Below are positions 1 to 7,132 of a stretch of 10,686 bases of DNA, piece by piece. Source of the DNA: CAZDME01 sp964506785 [NCBI: uncultured bacterium]. GTDB taxonomy: Bacteria; CAZDME01; JAYEMH01. The notes beneath the pieces are model-generated. The model did no database searches. It saw only the letters and a list, made by a program, of their open reading frames with translations, and was not told where the DNA came from. The stretch is taken from NCBI GenBank assembly GCA_964506785.1, contig CAZDME010000046.1:1-10686 (forward strand), written 5' to 3'. The first letter of the stretch is position 1. Every line of letters begins with the position of its first letter. Position numbers and translations under genes: made by a program.

Positions 1-1766
1 ACCGATAATTTATGCATCTGGGCATCGGTGATTTCCTTGCCATAAGGGACCTTGCCGATAAACGACGCCTTATATTTTCCCGACAATAGTTTTATTTTCT
101 CCGTCCAATCTTCGTTTAAATCGTACTTGTTCACTACTACGCCGGATTTAATCCCAAAATGATTAATTACCTTTAGTACCCTTTCTAAATCATGCGCCCC
201 CGATATAGTGGGCTCAGTAACCACCAGGGCGTAATCGGCTCCCGTAAGAGAGGCTATCACCGGGCAGCCCGTCCCGGGAGCACCGTCCATTATAGCCTTA
301 AATCTGCCGCTCTCCTGGGCAAGCAGGGCGGCTTTATCGCGGACCAGGGTAACTAATCTGCCGGAATTCTCTTCGGCTACCCCTAATTTTGCGTGGCTCA
401 TCGGCCCATGCCGGGTATCAGACATAAACCATTCGCCATTTACCGCCGGTTTAGTTTTTATCGCCTTATATTCACATACCAATTCGCATACCCCGCATCC
501 TTCACAAGCCAGTTTATCAACCATATATCTCTTTTTGCCTTTTTCTTCATATTCCTTAATAGCAGAGAATCGGCAGGCTTGCTGGCATACCCCGCACTGC
601 ACACAGATATCTTGAACTATTTCTGCCTCTACCCCCCCGCTAAAAAAACCTCTTTCTTTTATCCGGGGAGATAAAACCAAATGTAAATCTGCCGCATCCA
701 CATCACAGTCAGAAATAACGGGTGATTCCGCCAAGGCGGCAAAACAGGCCGTCAGGGAAGTTTTGCCCGTCCCGCCTTTACCGCTGATAACCACCAGTTC
801 TCGGGGTTTTTTAGCCCTGGGAGCACCATGTTTTTTAGCCTCTTCGGGAACATCTTTGCCAGAAAAACCCTTGTTTTTTGCCTTTTTGGGTATCCTTTTG
901 TCCCCCCGGGCTAAAACCAATATTTTATCAATCAGAACTTCAAACAATTTTTTTATTTCGGGGAACTTTTCGACGGCTAACTCGCCCCGGGAATAGCTCT
1001 CGGCTATTCGGCGCTGGTCGGGAATCTCTCCAATAATCTCCAGCTTCTCTTTTAAACAATATTCCTTTAAGGCCCGGTCCTTATATTCTGCCCGATTTAC
1101 CACGATTACCGGTTCCTGCCCTACCTCCCGAACCATATCCACAGAAAGTTTTAAATCGTTTATGCCAAAAGGAGTAGGATCGGTAACCAAAATACATAAA
1201 TCTACATCCTTAACCGTTTCTACTACCGGACAGCTTGTCCCCGGCGAGGAATCCAGGATATTGATCCCCGCCCCGCTTCTTTCTTTTACTTTTTTTACCA
1301 GGCGCGGAGACATGCCCCCTTCGGCTGTTTCTAAAAGGGCATAAGATACCTTTACCTTTTGGCTCAGGCCCTCTTTCAAGATTCCAATTTTTCTTTCCTT
1401 CTCAATAATCGCCTCCTGAGGACAAATAATCTTGCAACCGCCGCAGACATGACATAACTCCTTGAAGATAAGCACCTGCTTATTAACCAGCGCTATCGCA
1501 TTATACCTGCATACCTCTACACATTTACCGCAAGAAATACATTTTTCTTTATCCACCTCCACCGGGGCAATTAAAGTAACATCCTCCTCTTTAGCGATGA
1601 CCGGATTAAGGAATAAATGACCGTTGGGTTCTTCTACATCACAGTCTAAATAGGAAACTTGAGGGTGCTTCTCAGATAATAATTTTGCCAAATTGGTGGC
1701 GATAAAAGTTTTGCCTGTCCCGCCTTTACCGCTGGAAACAGCAATATCTATTTTTTCCTTTATCAT
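1..1766 (-). CDS. Tandem fusion of two MinD-type ATPases, each with a 2x[4Fe-4S] ferredoxin insert (C-terminus beyond window)
   Basis: The frame is open from an ATG at 1766 to the left edge, at least 588 codons; I translated it codon by codon and found no stop. Domain 1 begins with a deviant Walker A, SGKGGTGKT (residues 12-20), then ferredoxin clusters C76-C79-C82-C86 and C105-C108-C111-C115, then a DSSPGTSCP switch. Domain 2 repeats the plan: Walker A around 328-336, clusters C388-C391-C394-C398 and C421-C424-C427-C431, and a DGAPGTGCP switch. A basic linker of about 35 residues rich in Lys, Pro, Gly and Ala (about 290-322) joins them and has no Met, so a separate second start is unlikely. 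COG1149-type ATPases are normally encoded as two adjacent genes. They are thought to couple ATP to Fe-S or electron-transfer work; the substrate is unknown. The start is preceded by GGAAGAGG and lies one base after the stop of the 34-residue ORF. About 20 C-terminal residues are probably outside the window. Confidence 0.93.
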   Translation of the reverse strand, partial: MIKEKIDIAVSSGKGGTGKTFIATNLAKLLSEKHPQVSYLDCDVEEPNGHLFLNPVIAKEEDVTLIAPVEVDKEKCISCGKCVEVCRYNAIALVNKQVLIFKELCHVCGGCKIICPQEAIIEKERKIGILKEGLSQKVKVSYALLETAEGGMSPRLVKKVKERSGAGINILDSSPGTSCPVVETVKDVDLCILVTDPTPFGINDLKLSVDMVREVGQEPVIVVNRAEYKDRALKEYCLKEKLEIIGEIPDQRRIAESYSRGELAVEKFPEIKKLFEVLIDKILVLARGDKRIPKKAKNKGFSGKDVPEEAKKHGAPRAKKPRELVVISGKGGTGKTSLTACFAALAESPVISDCDVDAADLHLVLSPRIKERGFFSGGVEAEIVQDICVQCGVCQQACRFSAIKEYEEKGKKRYMVDKLACEGCGVCELVCEYKAIKTKPAVNGEWFMSDTRHGPMSHAKLGVAEENSGRLVTLVRDKAALLAQESGRFKAIMDGAPGTGCPVIASLTGADYALVVTEPTISGAHDLERVLKVINHFGIKSGVVVNKYDLNEDWTEKIKLLSGKYKASFIGKVPYGKEITDAQMHKLS

Positions 1767-1767
1767 A

Positions 1768-1872
1768 TCATCCTCTTCCCTTATATTTGGCAATCAACTC
1801 GTTTTTATAATTTTCCCATATCACTGCCGCACCCCATTCCGGACCAAAATTTTTTACTATCTTTCTAAACAT
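1768..1872 (-). CDS. Small ORF, 34 residues, unrecognised
   Basis: An ATG at 1872 opens a 34-codon frame ending in TGA at 1768-1770. It starts MFRKIVKNFGPEWGAAV and is hydrophilic with aromatic residues (two Trp, two Tyr), with no Cys and no obvious membrane segment. A good ribosome site, AGGGGAG, lies about 9 bases before the ATG. Its start overlaps the end of the upstream NifX-like gene by 16 bases, and its stop is one base from the ATG of the fused MinD gene. That looks like translational coupling across three genes. I do not recognise the family. It could be a small partner of the ATPase, or a leader whose translation sets ATPase expression. The ribosome site and tight placement support a real gene, but homology was not checked. 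Confidence 0.6.
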   Translation of the reverse strand: MFRKIVKNFGPEWGAAVIWENYKNELIAKYKGRG

Positions 1873-2219
1873 AGCCTATCACTCCCCTGTTTTTTAGCCA
1901 AACCAGCTAATGCTTCCTCTATATTCCCCTTTTCGAAAAAAAGTTTCATTTCTCTTTCCTGCAGTCTTTTTATACCCTTTTTGCCGATAGTTTCAGATAT
2001 AACTATGCGGCAATCACGAAACAATTCATATACATCCAGGGTCTTTAAATGCTGCATAGTATCCCTATAGGGGTTATTCCTTTTTTCGATAAGCTTAAAT
2101 CGCATCCCGTTTCCGCATTGGTAAATGAAAATCTCCTTTGCCCGGCCCAGCATACCCTGAAAAATGTTTATTCCATCATCAGTCGGAACAGCAACTTTTA
2201 TACTACTGCCTTTATCCAT
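1857..2219 (-). CDS. Divergent NifX/NifB-C-terminal-like protein (dinitrogenase iron-molybdenum cofactor family)
   Basis: This 120-residue protein begins with a short leader and then IKVAVPTDDG, the usual first strand and loop of the PF02579 fold. RIVISETIGKKGIKRL matches the middle strand and the following turn, where other members have an ICGGMG-like loop. Family members bind Fe-S or Fe-Mo cofactor precursors in nitrogenase maturation; stand-alone copies in anaerobes are of unknown role. The HFGRC signature seen in the paralogue at 7634-8032 is absent, replaced by a FQGMLGRAKEIFIYQC stretch with a single Cys, so cluster binding may differ. It ends with a charged tail. It starts at ATG 2219 with a weak ribosome site, 18 bases after the ferredoxin gene. 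Its end overlaps the 34-residue ORF. Family call is good; function is inferred. Confidence 0.8.
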   Translation of the reverse strand: MDKGSSIKVAVPTDDGINIFQGMLGRAKEIFIYQCGNGMRFKLIEKRNNPYRDTMQHLKTLDVYELFRDCRIVISETIGKKGIKRLQEREMKLFFEKGNIEEALAGLAKKQGSDRLCLER

Positions 2220-2237
2220 AATTATCCGCTTGTATTT

Positions 2238-2582
2238 CTATCTTCCTCTGCCGCCGCCACCCCTGCCGCCGCCCCTGCCGTCACGAGGACCTCTACCTAA
2301 ACCCCTTCCAAAACCTCTTCCTAAACCCCGGCCAGAACCAGTGCCAAAACCAAAACCAGACTTAGGAACCACTTGAGCCTGATTCTGAGGTTTGCCTTCT
2401 TTAACTTTGCCTTCGGCAAAAGAAATGGCAGATTGAGGACAAACCTGCAGGCATTGCCCACAGTTGACGCATTTATCAGAATCAATCTTAGCCTTATCGT
2501 TACTCATCGATATTGCGGAAACCGGACAAATATCCAGACAAATCCCGCACCCAATACATTTATCAATATCAACCCATGGCAT
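2238..2582 (-). CDS. 2x[4Fe-4S] ferredoxin with Arg/Gly-rich C-terminal tail
   Basis: The 114-residue product has two classic ferredoxin motifs: C9-C12-C15-C19-Pro and C38-C41-C44-C48-Pro, with the usual DxDKC lead-in before each. It should be a soluble low-potential electron carrier. Residues about 75-114 form a tail built almost only from Gly and Arg with a few Phe and Leu (GRGLGRGFGRG pattern, then RGGGRGGGG). Such a tail is not part of normal bacterial ferredoxins. It resembles the Gly/Arg segments of the DUF5320 and zinc-ribbon proteins in the same cluster and may be disordered or contact RNA, protein or metal. The ATG at 2582 has an excellent AGGAGGTG ribosome site inside the end of the methyltransferase gene, one base beyond its stop. 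Confidence 0.93.
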   Translation of the reverse strand: MPWVDIDKCIGCGICLDICPVSAISMSNDKAKIDSDKCVNCGQCLQVCPQSAISFAEGKVKEGKPQNQAQVVPKSGFGFGTGSGRGLGRGFGRGLGRGPRDGRGGGRGGGGRGR

Positions 2583-2583
2583 C

Positions 2584-3147
2584 TCAACACCTCCTGAAAT
2601 TTAAAATGAAGCCTTTATTGTAATACTCATCATGTAAAAGAGTCCTTGAAAATTTATCCTCAAGCTTAAAACCTGATTTCTCTATTTCATCCACCAGGCT
2701 TTCCAAGTCAACATTGGCTAATTCCATCAAGGGGGAATCTTCTTGGTGATGTTTCGGGTAGACCGAAAGAAGACCGCCTTTCTTTAAGACCCGGCGGATT
2801 TCGTTATAAAGAGCGCTTCTTTTCTTTTTGCCTTCATAATGAATAACGTCATAGCACAAAACTGCATCTAAAAAATCATTTTTTAAAGGGATTTTTGAAT
2901 TTTCTTCTATAAAATCAATATTTGTTATGTTGCTCTGCTCTACCGTTTTTTTTAACCTATCCAGAGCGCCTTTGTCTTTATCCAGGGCGTAAACTTTAGC
3001 CTTTGAGCCCACCACTTTTGCGGCAGGAATGGTGTAGTGGCCCTCCCCTGAACCAAAATCCAAAACAAGATGGCCGCTTTCGATGCCTACTCCCCGCAGG
3101 AAATTTTCCCCATCTTCTTCGAGCCACTTGCTGATTTCAATTTTCAT
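2584..3147 (-). CDS. Class I SAM-dependent methyltransferase
   Basis: About 187 residues with a Rossmann methyltransferase core: motif I is VLDFGSGEGHYTIPAAKVVG near the N-terminus, an acidic end to strand 2 is seen in VYALDKDKGAL, and DAVLCYDVIHY gives motif IV, followed by RRVLKKGGLLSVYP. This is the UbiE/Methyltransf_11 type, which usually acts on small molecules; the substrate cannot be read. I chose ATG 3147 with GGTGA just upstream; TTG 3156 and GTG 3153 are in-frame alternatives without better ribosome sites. The gene sits 14 bases after FmdB and just before the ferredoxin, in the same operon. A role in metal or thiol methylation is possible but not supported directly. Confidence 0.88.
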   Translation of the reverse strand: MKIEISKWLEEDGENFLRGVGIESGHLVLDFGSGEGHYTIPAAKVVGSKAKVYALDKDKGALDRLKKTVEQSNITNIDFIEENSKIPLKNDFLDAVLCYDVIHYEGKKKRSALYNEIRRVLKKGGLLSVYPKHHQEDSPLMELANVDLESLVDEIEKSGFKLEDKFSRTLLHDEYYNKGFILNFRRC

Positions 3148-3161
3148 CTTCACCAAAGAAA

Positions 3162-3467
3162 TTATTTTTTTTGCCCGGCCACTGTTCCCTTTTTGCCTTC
3201 CCCGTCATTCGAACAGGGCGGTTTGTCGCAGCGTTCCGTCCGGCCGCAACAGGTTTTGTCCGAAGGCTCGCTTTTTTTGTAATCGGCCTTTCTGTAATCA
3301 GTGGCATAAAAACCCGAACCTTTGAAAATTATCCCCATGCCCCGGCCAATCAAACGCTTTATCTCTCCGCCGCACTCCGGACATTTCCTGAGCGGATGAG
3401 CGCTCATATTCTGAAATTTTTCAAACTTATAGCCGCATTCCCGGCATAAATATTCGTAAGTTGGCAT
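3162..3467 (-). CDS. FmdB-family zinc-ribbon protein
   Basis: The start MPTYEYLCRECGYKFE is diagnostic of the FmdB/CxxC_CxxC_SSSS regulatory family. Four cysteines (C8, C11, C29, C32) form the zinc ribbon, and GIIFKGSGFYATDYR is the conserved end of the domain. The family was named from a formylmethanofuran dehydrogenase locus and its members are small proteins of unclear role. After about residue 60 comes a variable, charged tail with four more Cys (TCCGRTERCDKPPC), which may bind another metal. The ATG at 3467 has AAAGG overlapping the TAA of the DUF89 gene, and the two genes are two bases apart, pointing to coupled translation. Confidence 0.92.
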   Translation of the reverse strand: MPTYEYLCRECGYKFEKFQNMSAHPLRKCPECGGEIKRLIGRGMGIIFKGSGFYATDYRKADYKKSEPSDKTCCGRTERCDKPPCSNDGEGKKGTVAGQKK

Positions 3468-3469
3468 AG

Positions 3470-4351
3470 TTAACCTTTAGCCTTTAAAATAACATCGCCA
3501 ATCTGACAGCCGACATCCTTGGCTATTACCGGGCATTTTGCCATAAAGAGAAAAAATATCGGCCGCCCGGCCCCGGATAAGGCTTCGAAATTGCCCTGCC
3601 CTTTACTGATAATTATATCTGCGGTCCTGTAGATTTTTAAAAAACTTTTTGAGCATAAAGAAAGAACCGTCCCCGGGGCGTCAGAACCCGAAGAAATAAC
3701 CCGGGCTAATTTGCCGATGCCAGAGATAACGGCGTCTTCAATTAAAGCATCGTTAATGACCGGCTTCTCTTTGACCGCATAAATAATCTCTCTGTCTTTA
3801 TCCGCCCTTTTTATCTCTTCAATAAGAATCCGGTCGAAAACCGTCTCGCCGGCGTTATCCCCGAGATAAAGAACGGTTTTTGCCTTTTTTAAGGCAGCTT
3901 TGAATTTTGCATAATTGAAAACTGCTTTATTTTCTTCCCTAATGGCCTTATTTTCTTCATCCAGAATTTTAGCCAGCTCCTCATCAACGTTCAGAGAATT
4001 TTTTATCCCGTAATCGATAATGTTGCCGGCGACAGCCAATTCGACAGCCATTAATAATCTATCGGAAGAACGGCTTACTTTCTCTTTTAGCCGGCCGTAA
4101 ATATTCAAGGCAAGCCGATTGCTTTTCTTCTTTATTCCTAAATAAGGGTCTTTTCTTTTGGTTATCTTTTTAACCAGGCCGTAAATAATCCTGCCCATTT
4201 CCGGAGGGGAAGCGCTTAAAGGAAACCCGGGTAAGATTCCGGCTAATTCATTTAATACCTCCTTTTGCTTTTTCTCGGCAGCACCGGCAATCCTTGAGGC
4301 CTCAAGGGCTTGTTTGAAAAAACAGGGGATGCAATCCAGATATGTCTTCAT
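3470..4351 (-). CDS. DUF89 / ARMT1-like protein (putative metal-dependent phosphatase)
   Basis: The 293-residue protein is full length for stand-alone prokaryotic DUF89 proteins. Conserved marks are [16 protein letters not shown] at the N-terminus, the metal-binding loop LYLGDNAGETVFDR (around 161-174), KPVINDA (196-202), SKGQGNFEAL (249-258) and FLFMAKCPVIA near the end. Characterised relatives are metal-dependent phosphatases that hydrolyse damaged or surplus sugar phosphates and phosphometabolites. The local substrate is unknown. A Lys/Glu/Asn-rich stretch lies near 130-145. The ATG shares an ATGA overlap with the stop of the upstream small four-cysteine gene, so the two are translationally coupled. 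Its place beside Mrp and FmdB repeats an arrangement that suggests a metal-linked task. Confidence 0.9.
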   Translation of the reverse strand: MKTYLDCIPCFFKQALEASRIAGAAEKKQKEVLNELAGILPGFPLSASPPEMGRIIYGLVKKITKRKDPYLGIKKKSNRLALNIYGRLKEKVSRSSDRLLMAVELAVAGNIIDYGIKNSLNVDEELAKILDEENKAIREENKAVFNYAKFKAALKKAKTVLYLGDNAGETVFDRILIEEIKRADKDREIIYAVKEKPVINDALIEDAVISGIGKLARVISSGSDAPGTVLSLCSKSFLKIYRTADIIISKGQGNFEALSGAGRPIFFLFMAKCPVIAKDVGCQIGDVILKAKG

Positions 4352-4551
4352 TTTAAAGATTTATCAATCGTGCCGTCAGGCATCATGTTATCGGGATGAT
4401 AAGAGCCTTCTTCTTCCATCCGGTGTCTGGCGCATTTCAAATAATCACCCCAGCAGTAATTTTCAACCCAGCTCTTATCCAGGGAACCTTCTTCATAAAA
4501 TCTTTTAAGCGGACAGACATCATACCATTTGCAGGTTTTCTTAGAGGCCAT
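4348..4551 (-). CDS. Small conserved four-cysteine protein, function unknown
   Basis: The 67-residue product has four cysteines, C7, C13, C33 and C40, in the contexts [16 protein letters not shown] and [12 protein letters not shown], and a C-terminus [17 protein letters not shown] recognise the pattern as a small conserved protein of anaerobic bacteria and archaea, sometimes loosely labelled uracil-DNA glycosylase, but no glycosylase motif is visible and it is far too short for one. Four spaced Cys suggest a zinc or Fe-S site. It overlaps the end of Mrp by 11 bases and the start of DUF89 by 4 bases. The ribosome site is weak (GGA), consistent with coupling to Mrp translation. Confidence 0.85.
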   Translation of the reverse strand: MASKKTCKWYDVCPLKRFYEEGSLDKSWVENYCWGDYLKCARHRMEEEGSYHPDNMMPDGTIDKSLK

Positions 4552-5431
4552 TTTTATCCATCTGAAGGGTGATTTTATTTATTATTTCATCCATAATTTT
4601 TGCGCTTTGCCCCTCTTTGCCAAAATGGATAAAGGGCCGGCCTTTATCCCCGGATTTCACTATGGCCGCCTCAAACGGAATCCTTCCTAAAAAGGGCACG
4701 CCCAAATCAGCGGCGGATTTTTCACCGCCGCCTGTCCCAAATAAATCTATCTCTTTTTGGCAATGGGGACAGATAAAACCGCTCATATTTTCGATTATCC
4801 CCAAAACAGGAACTTTTAGTTCCTTGGCAAAATTAACACTTTTCCTTGAATCCAAAATAGCAACATCCTGGGGCGTGGTTACAATAACTGCCCCATATCC
4901 CCCCTCAGAACCCCCGCCTCCCTTAGTATTTTCTTTGCTGTCTCTGCCGGGATGAACACCCTGAATAAGCTGGCAGACGCTTAAAGGTTCGTCTCCTGTT
5001 CCCGGAGGAGAATCAATAATCAAAAAATCAAGCTCACCCCAGTTGACATCAGCCAAAAATTGTTTTATGGTTATCATCTTAAGCGGGCCGCGCCAGATTA
5101 TCGGCTGGTCATGGTTCTCAAATAGCAAAGCCAGACTTACCGCTTTTAAACCCGGAAAAACGGCGATGGCTTCGATACCCGAGTCAGAAGCAGAAAGCTT
5201 GTTTCCTTCAATCCCTAACATCTTGGCGATATTGGGACCGTGGATATCAATATCCAAAAGACCAACTCTTTTCTTCCCGGCGGCCAACCCATAGGCTAAA
5301 TTAACAGCGACGGTAGTTTTGCCGACACCGCCCTTTCCGCTGAGCACCATAATTTTGTATTTTATGCGGGAAAGACGCTCTTTAAGGCGATTGTCCTGAG
5401 CCGCCCTTTCCTGTTCGGTCATTTTCTGCAT
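4541..5431 (-). CDS. mrp: Mrp/NBP35-family Fe-S cluster carrier ATPase
   Basis: The 296-residue protein carries the deviant Walker [11 protein letters not shown] (31-40), the [10 protein letters not shown] motif (58-67), the switch [13 protein letters not shown] (138-150) and the C-terminal CPHC (221-224) that bridges a [4Fe-4S] cluster in the homodimer. Mrp/ApbC proteins carry Fe-S clusters to target apoproteins in the cytosol. The N-terminal DUF59 domain of many Mrps is absent. An unusual Gly/charged insertion of about 20 residues (159-179) splits the region between the SVCQLIQ helix and the [10 protein letters not shown] strand, which in typical Mrp are directly joined. The ATG at 5431 is preceded by GAGGAAAGGG. 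It lies 31 bases after the flavoprotein and overlaps the next gene. Confidence 0.95.
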   Translation of the reverse strand: MQKMTEQERAAQDNRLKERLSRIKYKIMVLSGKGGVGKTTVAVNLAYGLAAGKKRVGLLDIDIHGPNIAKMLGIEGNKLSASDSGIEAIAVFPGLKAVSLALLFENHDQPIIWRGPLKMITIKQFLADVNWGELDFLIIDSPPGTGDEPLSVCQLIQGVHPGRDSKENTKGGGGSEGGYGAVIVTTPQDVAILDSRKSVNFAKELKVPVLGIIENMSGFICPHCQKEIDLFGTGGGEKSAADLGVPFLGRIPFEAAIVKSGDKGRPFIHFGKEGQSAKIMDEIINKITLQMDKNGL

Positions 5432-5462
5432 TACCCTTTCCTCTATAGCCTGTCAGGACCGG

Positions 5463-6809
5463 CTACGTTTTGCTTATGGCATTCTGGGCGGCTAAAACCA
5501 CCGGATACATTGTCGGCGCCGAAGTCAAATAAGGATGGGTGGCCATCTGCAAGGTCTCAAGTTCGGTTATGGAAACCCTCTGCTGGATAGCCATACCAAT
5601 AATATTGATTATCTCACCGGCTGATATCCCTCCGGCAACCTGCCCGCCCATAAGAAGCCCCGACTGACGGGAAAATATCAGTTTTACCTTTATTTTATTT
5701 GCGCCGGGAAGACTGCCGGGATGCTTATCGATGCTTTCAGCTTCCCCGGTAATAATTTCAAACCCTTCCTTTTCGGCGCTTGTCCTGGTAAGACCGGCGG
5801 AACCCAAAACCAGACCATCCACATAGGTCGAATAAATGGCGATGGTTCCCTTATTCTCGCGGACAACCTTCAAACTGTAGAGATTGGCTCCGGCGATTCT
5901 GGCTTCGGCGGTAGCCGTCGAGGCAAGCATTACCGGCGTATCCCTTCGGGTATAAAAGTCTCTTTTGCCGGCACAATCACCCACGGCAAAAATGTCAGAA
6001 TCAGCGGTGCGCATATATTCATCTACCCATATCCCCTTGCCCCGGCCTAAATCCAAACCGGCCTCGGTAGCCAGAATTGTGTTGGGAACGGCACCGATAC
6101 CTAAAATGACGCTGTCTATTTTTAGCTCTTTGCCGTTTTTAAAACGCACCCCGGAAACCTTCTCTCTTCCTAAAAACTCAACTACCCGGGTATTGGTTAA
6201 AAGGTTAACCCCCTTTGATTTTAATTTCTCCTCCGCCAGGAGGGAAAACTTTTCGTCAAAAGAGTTGGCCAGAAGGTGGGGAAAAATCTCGGCTAAATAA
6301 ACCCTGAGACCCTCTATTTTAGAAATTTCATCGGCAAATTCTACGCCGATAAAACCCCCGCCCAGAACCAATACGTTTTTTGCTTTTCGGAGTCTGGCAA
6401 CGGTCTTTTCTAAATAATCCATATCTTTATAGACAGAATAGACGCCTTCTTTTTCAATGCCGGGGATAGGAGGCCTGATAGGCAAGGAACCAACAGCAAG
6501 AACTAATTTTTCATATGAATATTTTTGCCCCTTTTTGCCAGTAACGGTTTTGGTAGCGCGGTCTATCTTTACTACCTTATCGATGAGGACTTCTATCTTA
6601 TTCTTATGCAAAATATCCATTCCCATCTTATTTTCTCCGGGATTCTTCAAACTCCAGAACATATAGGGAATACCGCAGGGAATACAGCCTTGAGAGACAT
6701 CCTTTATAATCAGAATATTCTTGTCCGGATAATACCTCTTGGCGGTAGTGGCGCTGACTAATCCCGCCGGGCCGCCGCCAATAATGAGAATGTCTGTCTT
6801 TTTATTCAT
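5463..6809 (-). CDS. FAD/NAD(P)-dependent oxidoreductase, CoA-disulfide reductase / NADH oxidase-like
   Basis: From ATG 6809 the protein has 448 residues. FAD site GGGPAG (11-16), NAD(P) site GGGFIGVEFAD (150-160) and second FAD motif DIFAVGDCA (272-280) mark the two-dinucleotide-binding flavoprotein fold; QMATHPYLTSAPT (421-433) belongs to the dimerisation domain. The CGIPY motif supplies the single redox Cys (C45) typical of CoA-disulfide reductase and NADH oxidase, and C42 three residues before makes a CxxC. Likely activity is NAD(P)H-dependent reduction of CoA-disulfide, persulfide, polysulfide or oxygen. The frame is open to 6911, but the extra 34 residues lie over the upstream gene and look non-native, while ATG 6809 has an AGAAAGGAAG ribosome site. 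Confidence 0.92.
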   Translation of the reverse strand: MNKKTDILIIGGGPAGLVSATTAKRYYPDKNILIIKDVSQGCIPCGIPYMFWSLKNPGENKMGMDILHKNKIEVLIDKVVKIDRATKTVTGKKGQKYSYEKLVLAVGSLPIRPPIPGIEKEGVYSVYKDMDYLEKTVARLRKAKNVLVLGGGFIGVEFADEISKIEGLRVYLAEIFPHLLANSFDEKFSLLAEEKLKSKGVNLLTNTRVVEFLGREKVSGVRFKNGKELKIDSVILGIGAVPNTILATEAGLDLGRGKGIWVDEYMRTADSDIFAVGDCAGKRDFYTRRDTPVMLASTATAEARIAGANLYSLKVVRENKGTIAIYSTYVDGLVLGSAGLTRTSAEKEGFEIITGEAESIDKHPGSLPGANKIKVKLIFSRQSGLLMGGQVAGGISAGEIINIIGMAIQQRVSITELETLQMATHPYLTSAPTMYPVVLAAQNAISKT

Positions 6810-6885
6810 AGACTTCCTTTCTGTATATAAAAAGCTCAGCCGGCTTATCTGAACCGATAACTGAATGAGTCGGCAAGAAGGAGTA

Positions 6886-7110
6886 TCAGGCCCTGACCAT
6901 CTTGGCGCCACATTTGGGACAATTCAAAGAGTAACAGGGAACTCCTGCCTGATGAGATGCCTTGGCACCACAACTGGGACAAAGACAATTACCCGCCGGA
7001 CCGGCTCCGGGACGATTGCCGCCGAGCCTGCCCCGGCCGCCGCCTCCACCCATACCTCTACCAGTTCCCGGACCTCCTCCGGAAGGACCGGTTCCGTCTC
7101 CTCTTGGCAT
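6886..7110 (-). CDS. Gly-rich protein with DUF5320-like N-terminus and zinc-ribbon C-terminus
   Basis: The 74-residue product opens with MPRGDGTGPSGGGPGTGRG, the same signature seen at the start of DUF5320 proteins (compare 8131-8493), followed by a Gly/Arg stretch. The C-terminal half has C42, C44, C47 and then C59, C64, C67 in CYSLNCPKCGAKM, a zinc-ribbon or rubredoxin-like knuckle. Small proteins of this kind are common beside NifX-like and MinD-ferredoxin genes in anaerobes; no function is established. A metal-binding role is inferred from the six Cys. ATG 7110 has an AAAGGAGG ribosome site just after the 8-bp repeat array; the next gene follows after 76 bases with no clear signal. Confidence 0.88.
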   Translation of the reverse strand: MPRGDGTGPSGGGPGTGRGMGGGGGRGRLGGNRPGAGPAGNCLCPSCGAKASHQAGVPCYSLNCPKCGAKMVRA

Positions 7111-7132
7111 AACGTACCTCCTTTAAAATAAA

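Noticed and set aside
393-1344. Three plus-strand open frames of 60-93 codons
   Set aside because: They lie antisense to the fused MinD gene, whose minus-strand frame has all expected motifs; they lack ribosome sites and family features.
6820-6880. Nested inverted repeat in the gap before the flavoprotein (TTATC/GATAA inside GCCGAC/GCCGGC)
   Set aside because: Stems are short, the outer one has a mismatch, and no U-tract follows; not enough for a terminator or riboswitch call.
6810-6911. N-terminal extension of the flavoprotein to 6911
   Set aside because: The extra 34 residues overlap the zinc-ribbon gene and precede the FAD motif by an atypical length; ATG 6809 has a good ribosome site.
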